A DNA stretch of 43,431 nt from Candidatus Electrothrix gigas (GTDB lineage Bacteria > Desulfobacterota > Desulfobulbia > Desulfobulbales > Desulfobulbaceae). The notes beneath the pieces were generated by a model. It saw only the letters and a program-made list of their open reading frames with translations, was not told the DNA's origin and made no database searches. Shown piece after piece: positions 1 to 6,787 of the stretch (position 1 is its first letter; the number at the start of each line of letters is the position of its first letter). Made by a program: the position numbers and the translations under genes. The stretch covers positions 1 to 43,431 of the forward strand of contig QYLO01000023.1 of NCBI GenBank assembly GCA_022766165.1. The letters are read 5' to 3'.

Positions 1-2
1 AT

Positions 3-143
3 CCAGCTCAAACACTCGAACAGCTTGCTTCCAAGGTAAAAGAATCCGTCATTTCTTTGGCTCCCTCGAAAAAGCACATGGTAGGCAGAGATCTTGGTCA
101 ATTGGAAGCAAGTCCATCATTGCAATATAGAGCTGCCGGGTGA
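3..143 (+). CDS. C-terminal fragment of a probable methyl-accepting chemotaxis protein
   Basis: The frame is open from the left edge of the window and ends at TGA 141-143, leaving 46 residues of a gene that begins outside. It contains a stretch reading TLEQLASKVKESVISL, which has the heptad Leu/Val spacing seen where the signalling coiled coil of methyl-accepting chemotaxis receptors ends. A short polar tail follows. Receptors of this family commonly finish with a variable tail after a motif of this kind. The identification rests only on this weak similarity; another coiled-coil protein is possible. No neighbour inside the window supports chemotaxis. Confidence 0.4.
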   Translation, partial: PAQTLEQLASKVKESVISLAPSKKHMVGRDLGQLEASPSLQYRAAG

Positions 144-388
144 TTAAGTTACTATGATTTAAAATACAATTTAAGGAAAATGTGTCAAAATAAAAAAACT
201 GGATCATCGAGTAGAAAACGAAATACGGTCATCATGTGCTGCAAGGTGATATCGTTCTACGCCTTCGTGAGATAATAATGGAGATATGCGCTCAGAACAA
301 AATGGATATAATCAGCGGCAATATAATTCTAATCATATACATATCCTAGAATTGGCCCCGTCTTATCTCTCTCCGGCAAGAAAGCAAC

Positions 389-423
389 GATCCTGATACT
401 ATAAAGGAGATATTATCAGGATC
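389..423. repeat. 10-bp inverted repeat in an otherwise empty spacer
   Basis: GATCCTGATA (389-398) and TATCAGGATC (414-423) are perfect reverse complements separated by 15 bases. The arms could form a hairpin downstream of the minus-strand gene ending at 493, or a two-fold protein-binding site. No T-tract directly follows either arm, so it is not a standard intrinsic terminator. The rest of 144-492 holds no reading frame with a ribosome binding site and nothing else I recognise. Confidence 0.4.
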
Positions 424-492
424 ATTGCGGAGGAAGAAAAAGAGGAAAGAGGTTTACTACTGTACAACAAACGAGGTTACTGCAAGATGAAA

Positions 493-720
493 TCAATGTT
501 CTGTAAAGGAGGAGTATAAAGAACATTTTTTCCAATCAACTGTATAGCTCATGCCGTAAATAATCCGCACCACATTACAACCGCATTGTCCGGCATAGGA
601 GCAACATTCCGGCTCTTCACACATCTTTTGAGCATCTTGTTTCATTTTTAGCTGAACATGCTTATGCGTCAGAGGGCAATTGTATTCTTTTTTAATTAAA
701 GCTTGTGTATTTGCACTCAT
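493..720 (-). CDS. Small cysteine-rich protein, function unknown
   Basis: A 75-residue protein. The ATG is preceded by AAGGAG with good spacing, which is the main reason to call it real. It has eight Cys, mostly in the middle third (a CPLTH motif, then C, CC, C, C), with nearby His residues. This pattern suggests a metal site (Zn or Fe) or disulphides. There is no signal peptide or membrane segment. It stands alone, read opposite to the genes on its right, with gene-poor DNA on both sides. I do not recognise a family. Cys-rich mini-proteins of this size are often metal carriers or redox-sensitive regulators, but that is only an inference. Confidence 0.6.
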   Translation of the reverse strand: MSANTQALIKKEYNCPLTHKHVQLKMKQDAQKMCEEPECCSYAGQCGCNVVRIIYGMSYTVDWKKCSLYSSFTEH

Positions 721-1509
721 CTTGTCACTCCTTTTGATTCACTATTTTTTTACAACGTCATGTACATGCTCAACTCCTTTCATCTAACCATACAAAGGCT
801 TTCCTTTGCAATAAGGCTTTCGCCTCATTTTTGTGGGAAAAATGCCCGATGTAAACGGGCGCCCCCGATTTTTCTGGAAAATACCTGCAACTCACCCGAG
901 AACAGAAGACTGAAACGGAAACCGGAGATCATTAAGAAAAATCATTTCCTCTCCAGTTGTTAAAAACAAAAACGTTACAATCAAAAAGGTTACAGAAAAA
1001 AAGCACAGAAAAAAGAGTAGAAATTGCTCACTCGAACAGATTGCCAGCATATTTTTTCCCTTCTGTTTTGTATAGTTCATTCCCTCTCTCAACATAACTG
1101 GCCTCCATGAGATCAACATTACGTTTTTTCTTCCATCCTACCCCATCCCGCTTCTTATTCGGGACTATTTAGGACAACATAGATAACACAACATACAGGT
1201 TGGTTTAGGTGACTAAGAAGTACTCTCAGATTGATCACCTGTTATTTTAACATTTGCATAAAATATGCCGGAAAAAATAAAAGCTTTTCTTGTACAATAT
1301 TGTCTCAACAACTTGCCATAAACAGATCCGAAATACCTCGGAAACCCTTAGTACATGGGTACATGGCAAAAAAAAAGAAAAAGGGATCAATGTCGACAAG
1401 ATACCCTGTTAGCTTTTTATCTAGCTATTTTTTCGATATAACAGCAGGCATAACAGCCTCCAACAGGATTGCCTTCAAATTTTGAGCCTGCTTCTGAGTT
1501 TGATCTGTT
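721..1509. other. Gene-poor stretch, no supported coding region
   Basis: Several short open frames occur on both strands here, but none has both a plausible start with ribosome binding site and protein-like composition. The best is minus 892-1119, hydrophobic and low in complexity, which I do not accept. A small GCCCG/CGGGC hairpin lies near 844-860. Around 1351-1365 the word GTACATGG is nearly duplicated in tandem. Nothing else is evident. Confidence 0.5.
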
Positions 1510-1535
1510 GTGTAATATACACTGATACACTGTAT
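1510..1535. promoter_or_regulatory. Two adjacent short palindromes, operator-like
   Basis: GTGTA-ATA-TACAC (1510-1522) is followed two bases later by ATACA-C-TGTAT (1525-1535). Two perfect dyads side by side about 80 bases upstream of a good sigma-70-like promoter (1617-1645) look like binding sites for a dimeric regulator of the downstream fatty-acid cluster. This is inferred from symmetry and position only. The motif matches no operator I can name. Confidence 0.3.
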
Positions 1536-1616
1536 ACTCCTTACTCGAAGGTGACACGCTGTGGTATAAATAATTGAACACCTCTTTTTTTCTCTTCAGA
1601 CTTATTGGATTGCCAT

Positions 1617-1645
1617 TTGACGCCTAGCCCATAACAGACTATTAT
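1617..1645 (+). promoter_or_regulatory. Sigma-70-like promoter for the amphi-Trp/fab cluster
   Basis: TTGACG (1617-1622), a 17-base spacer and TATTAT (1640-1645) give five of six consensus matches in each hexamer. Transcription would start near 1652, giving a leader of about 75 bases before the first gene at 1726. Confidence 0.55.
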
Positions 1646-1725
1646 TTATGCAGTGCATATAGTTAATGGAGAACGATAATTACGTTTTTCTAAATTAAAT
1701 TAAAATTTTACAAAAGAGGATCATT

Positions 1726-2004
1726 ATGGGACGTGAAACAGTACTGTTTAAAACAGAAGAAAAGATGACACGCCAAGAAGCAGCAGAGTTGCTCCGTAAT
1801 GTGGCCAAGAAACTCGAAACAGGCAAGGTTATTCTCCAGCAGGGAACAAAGGAGGTTAAAATCAAGATACCTGAACGTGTTGAGCTGGAGGTTAAGGCGG
1901 AAAAAGAGGTTGGCAAGCGGCGAACCAAAAAAAAATTAGAACTGGAAATTGAATGGCTCGTCGGTGCCTCTGCAAATAAACACAAACCATTAACACTGGG
2001 ATAG
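1726..2004 (+). CDS. Amphi-Trp domain protein
   Basis: A 92-residue protein preceded by AGAGGA six bases before ATG. The N-terminus is a helical MTRQEAAELLRNVAKKLETG segment. An alternating hydrophobic/charged beta stretch follows and ends in LELEIEWLVG. This is the layout of the amphi-Trp domain family (TIGR04354), small bacterial and archaeal proteins of unknown biochemical role named for an amphipathic strand with a conserved Trp. It is cytosolic by composition, very rich in Lys and Glu, and has no signal peptide. It is the first gene after the 1617 promoter and ends two bases before the GTG of the next gene, so it is probably co-transcribed with the fatty-acid genes. No functional link between them is known to me. 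Confidence 0.85.
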   Translation: MGRETVLFKTEEKMTRQEAAELLRNVAKKLETGKVILQQGTKEVKIKIPERVELEVKAEKEVGKRRTKKKLELEIEWLVGASANKHKPLTLG

Positions 2005-2006
2005 GA

Positions 2007-2744
2007 GTGAATACCTTTACAGAACAAAAAGCTGTAATTACCGGAGCTACCCGAGGGATTGGGCGGGCAGTTACAGAGGCCCTGCTGGCACAAGGTGCAA
2101 CTGTTATCGGGCTGTATAGTGGCAATGAGCAGGCAGCAAAAGAGCTCATGGCAAACAGTCCTGCTCCTGAATCCCTCCTTCTGCATAAAGTTGATGTGCG
2201 TGACTATCAGGCTGTAGAATATTTTTTTCAACAGGTGGAAGAAGAATTTGATACTATTGATATTTTAGTCAACAATGCAGGTGTCCGCCGGGATGCGGCT
2301 CTAGCAATGATGCGCCAACAAGACTGGAATCAGGTGATTGATGTCAACCTGACTGGTGGCTATAATATGAGCAAATTTGCGGTCCAGCTTATGATGAAGC
2401 AAAAATACGGACGCATTATTTTTATCACCTCGCCTATGGGGCATCTTGGTTTTGCTGGTCAGGCTAACTACGCTGCTTCCAAGGCAGGTCAGGTCGGCAT
2501 GATGAAATCCCTTTCCAAGGAGGTTGCTAAACGGAAAATCACTGTGAACAGCGTCTCTCCTGGTTTTATCAGTACAGATTTTCTTGATGGCTTGAGTGAT
2601 GAGCAGGTGAAGGCGTATAAGAGGATGGTTCCAGTGCGGCGTTTTGGTACCCCAGAAGAGGTAGCAGATGCTGTGCTCTTTCTTGCAGGGAAAAACGCTG
2701 CCTATATTAATGGCTCGGTTTTGGAAGTCACAGGGGGGCTGTAA
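2007..2744 (+). CDS. fabG: 3-oxoacyl-[acyl-carrier-protein] reductase (SDR family)
   Basis: Predicted to catalyse NADPH-dependent reduction of 3-oxoacyl-ACP to 3-hydroxyacyl-ACP in the fatty-acid elongation cycle in the cytosol. The 245 residues are normal for FabG. The Rossmann motif TGATRGIG is at 12-19, NNAG at 89-92, the catalytic Ser at 142 and YAASK with Tyr155/Lys159. A SPGFISTDF segment and a GGL C-terminus complete the family pattern. The start is GTG at 2007, two bases after the preceding stop; the N-terminus then fits the family. It overlaps the next gene by one base (TAATG), implying translational coupling. SDR enzymes can be mis-specified, but the following dehydratase-like and FabI-like genes support a fatty-acid role. 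Confidence 0.88.
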   Translation: MNTFTEQKAVITGATRGIGRAVTEALLAQGATVIGLYSGNEQAAKELMANSPAPESLLLHKVDVRDYQAVEYFFQQVEEEFDTIDILVNNAGVRRDAALAMMRQQDWNQVIDVNLTGGYNMSKFAVQLMMKQKYGRIIFITSPMGHLGFAGQANYAASKAGQVGMMKSLSKEVAKRKITVNSVSPGFISTDFLDGLSDEQVKAYKRMVPVRRFGTPEEVADAVLFLAGKNAAYINGSVLEVTGGL

Positions 2745-3196
2745 TGCAGGCAACAGCAACAACGATGGATCAGGCTTTTATTCAGGAACGCATTCCCCAC
2801 CGCCCCCCCTTTCTCTGGCTTGATCAGGTACTGGAGTTGAATAACAAGACCATCCGGGCAGAAAAATGTATTGGAGCGGATCTTGATGTTTTTCAGGGGC
2901 ATTATCCAGAGTATCCCATCATGCCAGGGGTACTCCTCTGTGAAGCTGTTTTTCAAGCCGGGGCCTTGCTGATCAGCGAGACCTTATGCAGAAAAGAGGA
3001 GCTACAGGGCGTGCCTGTGCTGACCAGAATTGTTGGGGCCAAGTTTAAGCGAGAGGTCAGGCCAGGAGATATAGTAGAAATTCAAGCGACCCTAAAAGAA
3101 AAGCTCGGGCCAGCTTGGTTTTTAAAGGGAAATGTTCGGGTGCAAGGCAAGATTGCTGTGCAGGTTGAATTTGCCTGTGCATTAAAAACAGACTAA
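2744..3196 (+). CDS. fabZ: 3-hydroxyacyl-ACP dehydratase, FabZ-like hotdog protein
   Basis: Predicted to dehydrate 3-hydroxyacyl-ACP to trans-2-enoyl-ACP. The 150-residue protein has the FabZ/FabA hotdog signature: IPHRPPFLWLD near residues 17-27, and GHYPEYPIMPGVLLCEAVFQ, whose His and Glu correspond to the FabZ catalytic pair. A VRPGDIVEI segment follows, as in the family. The ATG overlaps the FabG stop by one base. This copy sits with fabG and a fabI-like gene rather than in an lpx operon (lpxD-fabZ-lpxA), so it may serve a dedicated or secondary acyl-ACP pathway. That is inference. A 27-base gap separates it from the next gene. Confidence 0.85.
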   Translation: MQATATTMDQAFIQERIPHRPPFLWLDQVLELNNKTIRAEKCIGADLDVFQGHYPEYPIMPGVLLCEAVFQAGALLISETLCRKEELQGVPVLTRIVGAKFKREVRPGDIVEIQATLKEKLGPAWFLKGNVRVQGKIAVQVEFACALKTD

Positions 3197-3223
3197 ACAG
3201 ACGCGGTAGGAAGCAGGTGGGCA

Positions 3224-4024
3224 ATGGACTTTTTGCGACTTAAAGGCAAAAAAATTGTTATTTTTGGCTTGGCTAACAGAAAATCTGTGGCCTGTGCTAT
3301 CAGTAAGGTGCTGCTGGAAGCTGGGGCAGAGGTTATCCATGTGGTTCGGAGCAAAGAACGGGCCACGACATGTACAAAGCTTTTTCCGGACAGTCCTGTC
3401 TTTTGCTGTGATGTAGAGGAAGAAGAAAATATTGTCCAAGTACGTGATGAGATTGCCGAGCAGGTTCAGGGGCCAATTGCTGGCATTGTCCATTCGATTG
3501 CCTTTGCCAACTACTCAGAAGGGTTGAAACCCTTTCACGGCACAGTGAAAAAAGATTTTCTCCAAGCCGTGGACATCTCCTGTTTTTCCTTTATCTCCAT
3601 TGCCAACCATTTTCAAGACCTGTTGGCTCCAGATGCCTCCTTGGTTACCATCTCCATATCCACCACCAGGATGGCTGCAGAAAACTACGGGTATATGGCC
3701 CCGGTCAAGGCTGCTCTGGATTCCTCGCTCTGTTTTTTAACCAAATCGTTTTCAGCCTTTTCTCAGGTGCGGTTTAATGCGGTTGGCCCGAGTTTGCTTA
3801 AGACCTCAGCCTCAGCAGGGATTCCCGGGTATATTGACTCATACCTCTTTGCTGAACAGGCAATTCCACGCAAGAAGGCTCTGCAAACCCTTGAAGCGGC
3901 CAATACAGCAGCCTTTCTTCTCTCTGAACGTTCGTCAGGCATCACAGGCCAAACCATTGTGGTGGATGCTGGGATGGGGTCAAATTACTTTGATAAGGGT
4001 ATTATCAGCAAGGTGGTTGGTTGA
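3224..4024 (+). CDS. FabI-like enoyl-ACP reductase (divergent SDR)
   Basis: 266 residues, normal for FabI, the NADH-dependent enoyl-ACP reductase closing the elongation cycle. FabI traits are visible: [10 protein letters not shown] near residues 14-23 in place of the usual G-(V/I)-AN-x-x-SIA motif, SIAFA at 91-95, and Tyr155-x6-Lys162 matching the FabI Tyr156/Lys163 pair. The residue aligning with the other conserved FabI tyrosine (E. coli Tyr146, ten residues before Tyr156) is Ile145, so the active site is atypical. The FabG/FabZ/FabI order still argues for a reductase of acyl-ACP or a related substrate. Its stop TGA overlaps the ATG of the following gene by one base. It may be a FabI paralogue with altered specificity. 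Confidence 0.75.
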   Translation: MDFLRLKGKKIVIFGLANRKSVACAISKVLLEAGAEVIHVVRSKERATTCTKLFPDSPVFCCDVEEEENIVQVRDEIAEQVQGPIAGIVHSIAFANYSEGLKPFHGTVKKDFLQAVDISCFSFISIANHFQDLLAPDASLVTISISTTRMAAENYGYMAPVKAALDSSLCFLTKSFSAFSQVRFNAVGPSLLKTSASAGIPGYIDSYLFAEQAIPRKKALQTLEAANTAAFLLSERSSGITGQTIVVDAGMGSNYFDKGIISKVVG

Positions 4025-4275
4025 TGGCGGGAAAAAATATCAACCCTTTTTCCCGTTTCCTGAGCATGGCCCGACATACTGTTGCCGTGTTCCGGGCAAA
4101 AGAGACACCGCTCTACGTAAAACTCTCGTTGGCTCTTGGTTTGCTGTATATTGTGTCACCTTGGGATCTTGTCCCGGATGCGATACCGATTCTTGGGATT
4201 ATGGATGACGTTACCCTGGCAGCGCTCCTGATTGCCTGGGCAAATAGATTTTGTCTGCCTGATAAAAAGAAATAA
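4024..4275 (+). CDS. DUF1232 (YkvA-like) small membrane protein
   Basis: An 83-residue protein. The ATG at 4024 overlaps the preceding TGA; a TTG one codon earlier is less likely. The core LGLLYIVSPWDLVPDAIPILG is the signature of DUF1232, a family of short predicted membrane proteins with a hydrophobic hairpin broken by the conserved Asp-Leu-(I/V)-Pro-Asp motif. The C-terminus is Lys-rich. The biochemical role of the family is unknown. Its tight coupling to the FabI-like gene means it is expressed with the acyl-chain enzymes. Confidence 0.8.
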   Translation: MAGKNINPFSRFLSMARHTVAVFRAKETPLYVKLSLALGLLYIVSPWDLVPDAIPILGIMDDVTLAALLIAWANRFCLPDKKK

Positions 4276-4279
4276 ATCA

Positions 4280-4855
4280 ATGCTCATAGATCTCCAGAAA
4301 AAAATCTTGCTGCGATTGGCTCGGCAGATCATTGAAGAGGAACTTGGTCAGCAGGCAACAGATCCGGTAGCAGAAAAAGAACTTGATAATCCTGAATTTC
4401 GGCAACATTATGGCGTTTTTGTCACCTTGAATTTTGATGGGATGCTGAGAGGGTGTATAGGCAGTTTGCTGGGAGTAGAATCGCTCATAGCCGCTGTGCG
4501 CCGTCATGCCATCAATGCTGCCCTGCGCGATAATCGTTTTCCTCTCCTGACTGTGAATGAACTGGCTGAGGTGGTTATTGAGATCTCTATCCTGACTCCA
4601 CCACAAAACCTTGAATATAGAGACAGCGCAGATCTTATCTGTTGCCTGCGTCCAGATATTGATGGAGTTATTCTCAAAATACCAGGTGGCCCCGGAGCAA
4701 CCTTTCTTCCGCAGGTCTGGAAGCAACTGCCTGAACCAGAGGCCTTTCTTTGTCATCTCTGTCTGAAAGCAGGTTTGCCTGCTGATACCTGGCAGCATGG
4801 AGATCTCACAGTGCAGACCTATCAGGCATGTTATTTTAATGAACAAGAGTTTTAG
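4280..4855 (+). CDS. AMMECR1 domain protein (AmmeMemoRadiSam protein A type)
   Basis: 191 residues from the ATG at 4280, which follows the previous stop by four bases; the frame is open further upstream, but those starts lie inside the DUF1232 gene. The AMMECR1 domain is recognised by GVFVTLNFDGMLRGCIGSLL (roughly residues 45-64), DNRFPLLTVNEL, and an IEISILTPPQ strand. The Cys-Ile-Gly in RGCIG is the most conserved point of the family. AMMECR1 proteins are widespread in archaea and bacteria and are often encoded with Memo-like and radical SAM (AmrS) proteins. Here the radical SAM partner type lies about 13 kb away at 18344-19426 and no Memo homologue is in the window. Function unproven. Confidence 0.82.
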   Translation: MLIDLQKKILLRLARQIIEEELGQQATDPVAEKELDNPEFRQHYGVFVTLNFDGMLRGCIGSLLGVESLIAAVRRHAINAALRDNRFPLLTVNELAEVVIEISILTPPQNLEYRDSADLICCLRPDIDGVILKIPGGPGATFLPQVWKQLPEPEAFLCHLCLKAGLPADTWQHGDLTVQTYQACYFNEQEF

Positions 4856-4862
4856 AAAAATT

Positions 4863-5495
4863 ATGAAAAAAATAACCCTTTCCCCGGAACTGACCAGGGA
4901 AGTTGAAGCAATCTATCAGGCCATGCAAGAGGAATACGATAAGATTGCAGGCAAGATAGAACTGACCTGTACAGGGTGTCCAGATAACTGCTGTGATTCC
5001 TATTTTTTTCATCATACCTACAGCGAATGGGCCTATCTTTGGCAGGGACTTGAGCAGCTTGATAAGGATACGCTTGAACAGGTCATGACGCAAGCCAAGG
5101 AGTATATTGCCCTTTGTGCTGAACCGCTGGCCCAGGGAAAACAGCCCCAAGTTATGTGTCCACTGAACAGTGAGGGACGTTGCGTTCTGTATCAACACCG
5201 CATGTTGATCTGCCGAACACACGGTATCCCAGCTACTTTGAAAGTACACACTGGAGATACCATTCGTTTTCCAGGTTGCTTTCGCTGTCAGGAGATTGTT
5301 AATGAAAAGTATGCAGCAGCAAACGATGCCCCGTTCATGGAACGTAGCCGGTTCCTCAAGCAGCTCGCTGACGTGGAATCTCGCCTTTTTGCAAGGAAAC
5401 GTCATCTTTATCCCAAGGTGAAGAGGACCATTGCAGAGATGATTGTCCAGGGACCGCCCTCAGTGGCTTTACCCTACTGTGAGCGTGAACGATAA
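4863..5495 (+). CDS. Cysteine-cluster protein (YkgJ/UPF0153-like metal-binding)
   Basis: 210 residues counted from ATG 4863, seven bases after the previous stop. An earlier in-frame ATG at 4839 lies inside the AMMECR1 gene. The protein has a CTGCPDNCCDS cluster near residue 36, a CPLNSEGRCVLYQHRMLICRTHG block and then FPGCFRC. The C-x2-C-x3-CC spacing with a later R-P/T-H-G-(I/T)-P block is typical of the putative zinc/iron-chelating domain often annotated YkgJ or UPF0153. It has no signal peptide. It sits between AMMECR1 and bioB genes, so it is probably an accessory metal-binding protein of the same operon. The actual metal and role are unknown. Confidence 0.65.
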   Translation: MKKITLSPELTREVEAIYQAMQEEYDKIAGKIELTCTGCPDNCCDSYFFHHTYSEWAYLWQGLEQLDKDTLEQVMTQAKEYIALCAEPLAQGKQPQVMCPLNSEGRCVLYQHRMLICRTHGIPATLKVHTGDTIRFPGCFRCQEIVNEKYAAANDAPFMERSRFLKQLADVESRLFARKRHLYPKVKRTIAEMIVQGPPSVALPYCERER

Positions 5496-5589
5496 CATGC
5501 GGATACGTCATACATTAGGTCAAACATAGGTTGAACAGTAGGTCGACAAAAAAAGACTCTCCTGATAATCCATACGATGGGGCAAGCTT

Positions 5590-6558
5590 ATGCAGCCAAA
5601 ACTCTTTCCACGAAAAATCGCAGAACACATCAGAGCAGGAGGCAGTGTTGATCAAGAGACAGCCTGCGCACTTGCCGGTTTTGCTGACCAGCAGACGCTT
5701 TGGGCTACTGCTGATGAGCTGCGCAGTCATTTTATGGGCAATCGATTTCACCTCTGCTCCATCATCAATGCCCGTAGCGGTAACTGTACAGAGAACTGTC
5801 GTTTCTGTTCCCAGTCAGCCCACTATCAAACAGGGGCAGCAATGTACCGTATCGTCAATAGAGAAGAGGCCATCAAGATTGCTCAGGATAATGAGGCGCA
5901 TGGGGTTCATCGTCTTTCCCTTGTCACCAGCGGTCGTTTCGTGGACAGAGAAATTTGGAAAGAGCTTGCCGAGCTTTATGCTGAAATCAGTGAGCAGACC
6001 AATATGGAACTCTGCGCCTCTATGGGATTTCTTGATCAGGAACGGGCCGAACAACTGGCAGAGGCTGGAATTACTCGCTATCACTGCAATTTGGAAACCA
6101 ATAAGCAACGATTTTCTGAAGTTTGTTCCAGCCATAGCTGGCAAGATAAGGTCGCCACCCTGACCACTGCGGCAGAAGCTGGCATGTCGGTTTGCTCTGG
6201 CGGTATCATTGGCATGGGCGAAACTATGGAGGATCGGATTAAACTGGCTCTTGAACTGCGGGAGCTTGGGGTGCAATCCATCCCTCTCAATATCTTGACT
6301 CCTATTCCTGGAACCCCTTTTGCTGAACTGGAACCGCTTTCGGTAGAGGAAGTCCTGAGTACCATTGCCCTGTTTCGGTTTATCAATCCAGATGCGGTGA
6401 TCCGCATTGCTGGCGGCAGACAGCAGCTCGGCGCTGAACAGTATCGTTGTTTTTCTTCAGGGGCTAATGGAGCTATTGTTGGCAACTATCTCACCACCAT
6501 AGGGAGTTCTATAGCAAAGGATATTGAGGTATTAAAAAAGATGGGATTTACTCTGTAG
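5590..6558 (+). CDS. bioB: Biotin synthase (radical SAM)
   Basis: BioB inserts sulphur into dethiobiotin, the last step of biotin synthesis, using a SAM-binding [4Fe-4S] cluster and an auxiliary [2Fe-2S] cluster. The 322 residues match the family. The radical SAM motif CTENCRFC is followed by SQSAHY as in BioB, and HNLET-like CNLETN, GGIIGMGET and NILTPIPGTP motifs are all present. The C-terminal AGGRQQLG motif is intact. Start ATG 5590 has a weak upstream GATGGGG. No other bio gene is in the window. Biotin is the acetyl-CoA carboxylase cofactor, which gives a plausible tie to the fab genes upstream. A gap of 94 bases separates it from the preceding gene. Confidence 0.93.
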   Translation: MQPKLFPRKIAEHIRAGGSVDQETACALAGFADQQTLWATADELRSHFMGNRFHLCSIINARSGNCTENCRFCSQSAHYQTGAAMYRIVNREEAIKIAQDNEAHGVHRLSLVTSGRFVDREIWKELAELYAEISEQTNMELCASMGFLDQERAEQLAEAGITRYHCNLETNKQRFSEVCSSHSWQDKVATLTTAAEAGMSVCSGGIIGMGETMEDRIKLALELRELGVQSIPLNILTPIPGTPFAELEPLSVEEVLSTIALFRFINPDAVIRIAGGRQQLGAEQYRCFSSGANGAIVGNYLTTIGSSIAKDIEVLKKMGFTL

Positions 6559-6676
6559 CAGGGTAGATTTTTTCCAATTCCCATCTTCTTCCTTTGAACC
6601 TCATACTCCCCCTTTCACAAAAAGGAAAAACACGGTAAAATATCCAGAATAATCCAAAAAGCACAGAGGGAAGTTA

Positions 6677-6787
6677 ATGGAAGTTAATACGACCTCTGGT
6701 CTCATCATCCTCTTGGAAACAGAACAAGAAATTATTACTTGCTGCGTCTACTTATGTTGCATTTTTTTTCAGCCGAAAAAGCCTTAG
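6677..6787 (+). other. Short frame that probably is the displaced N-terminus of the PEGA gene
   Basis: ATG 6677 has the upstream purine-rich AGAGGGAAG and encodes about 30 residues beginning MEVNTTSGLIILLETEQEII before stopping at 6785-6787. It runs through a run of eight T (6762-6769). Adding one T there (or a -1 slip) joins it directly to the long PEGA frame with no stop. The long frame itself starts only at a TTG without a ribosome binding site. I read this as the true start region of the next gene, separated by a homopolymer frameshift. Confidence 0.5.

Noticed and set aside
703..1119. Open frames on both strands between the Cys-rich gene and the fab cluster
   Set aside because: No ribosome binding site with protein-like composition; the minus frame 892-1119 is low-complexity hydrophobic and the plus frame runs across the neighbouring promoter region.
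1231..1485. 84-codon frame with a Lys run
   Set aside because: No ribosome binding site, odd composition, and interrupted by the tandem GTACATGG words.
4021..4208. Other reading frame across the DUF1232 gene
   Set aside because: The plus frame 3777-4208 is a shadow of the FabI-like and DUF1232 genes, whose motifs are in the frames reported.
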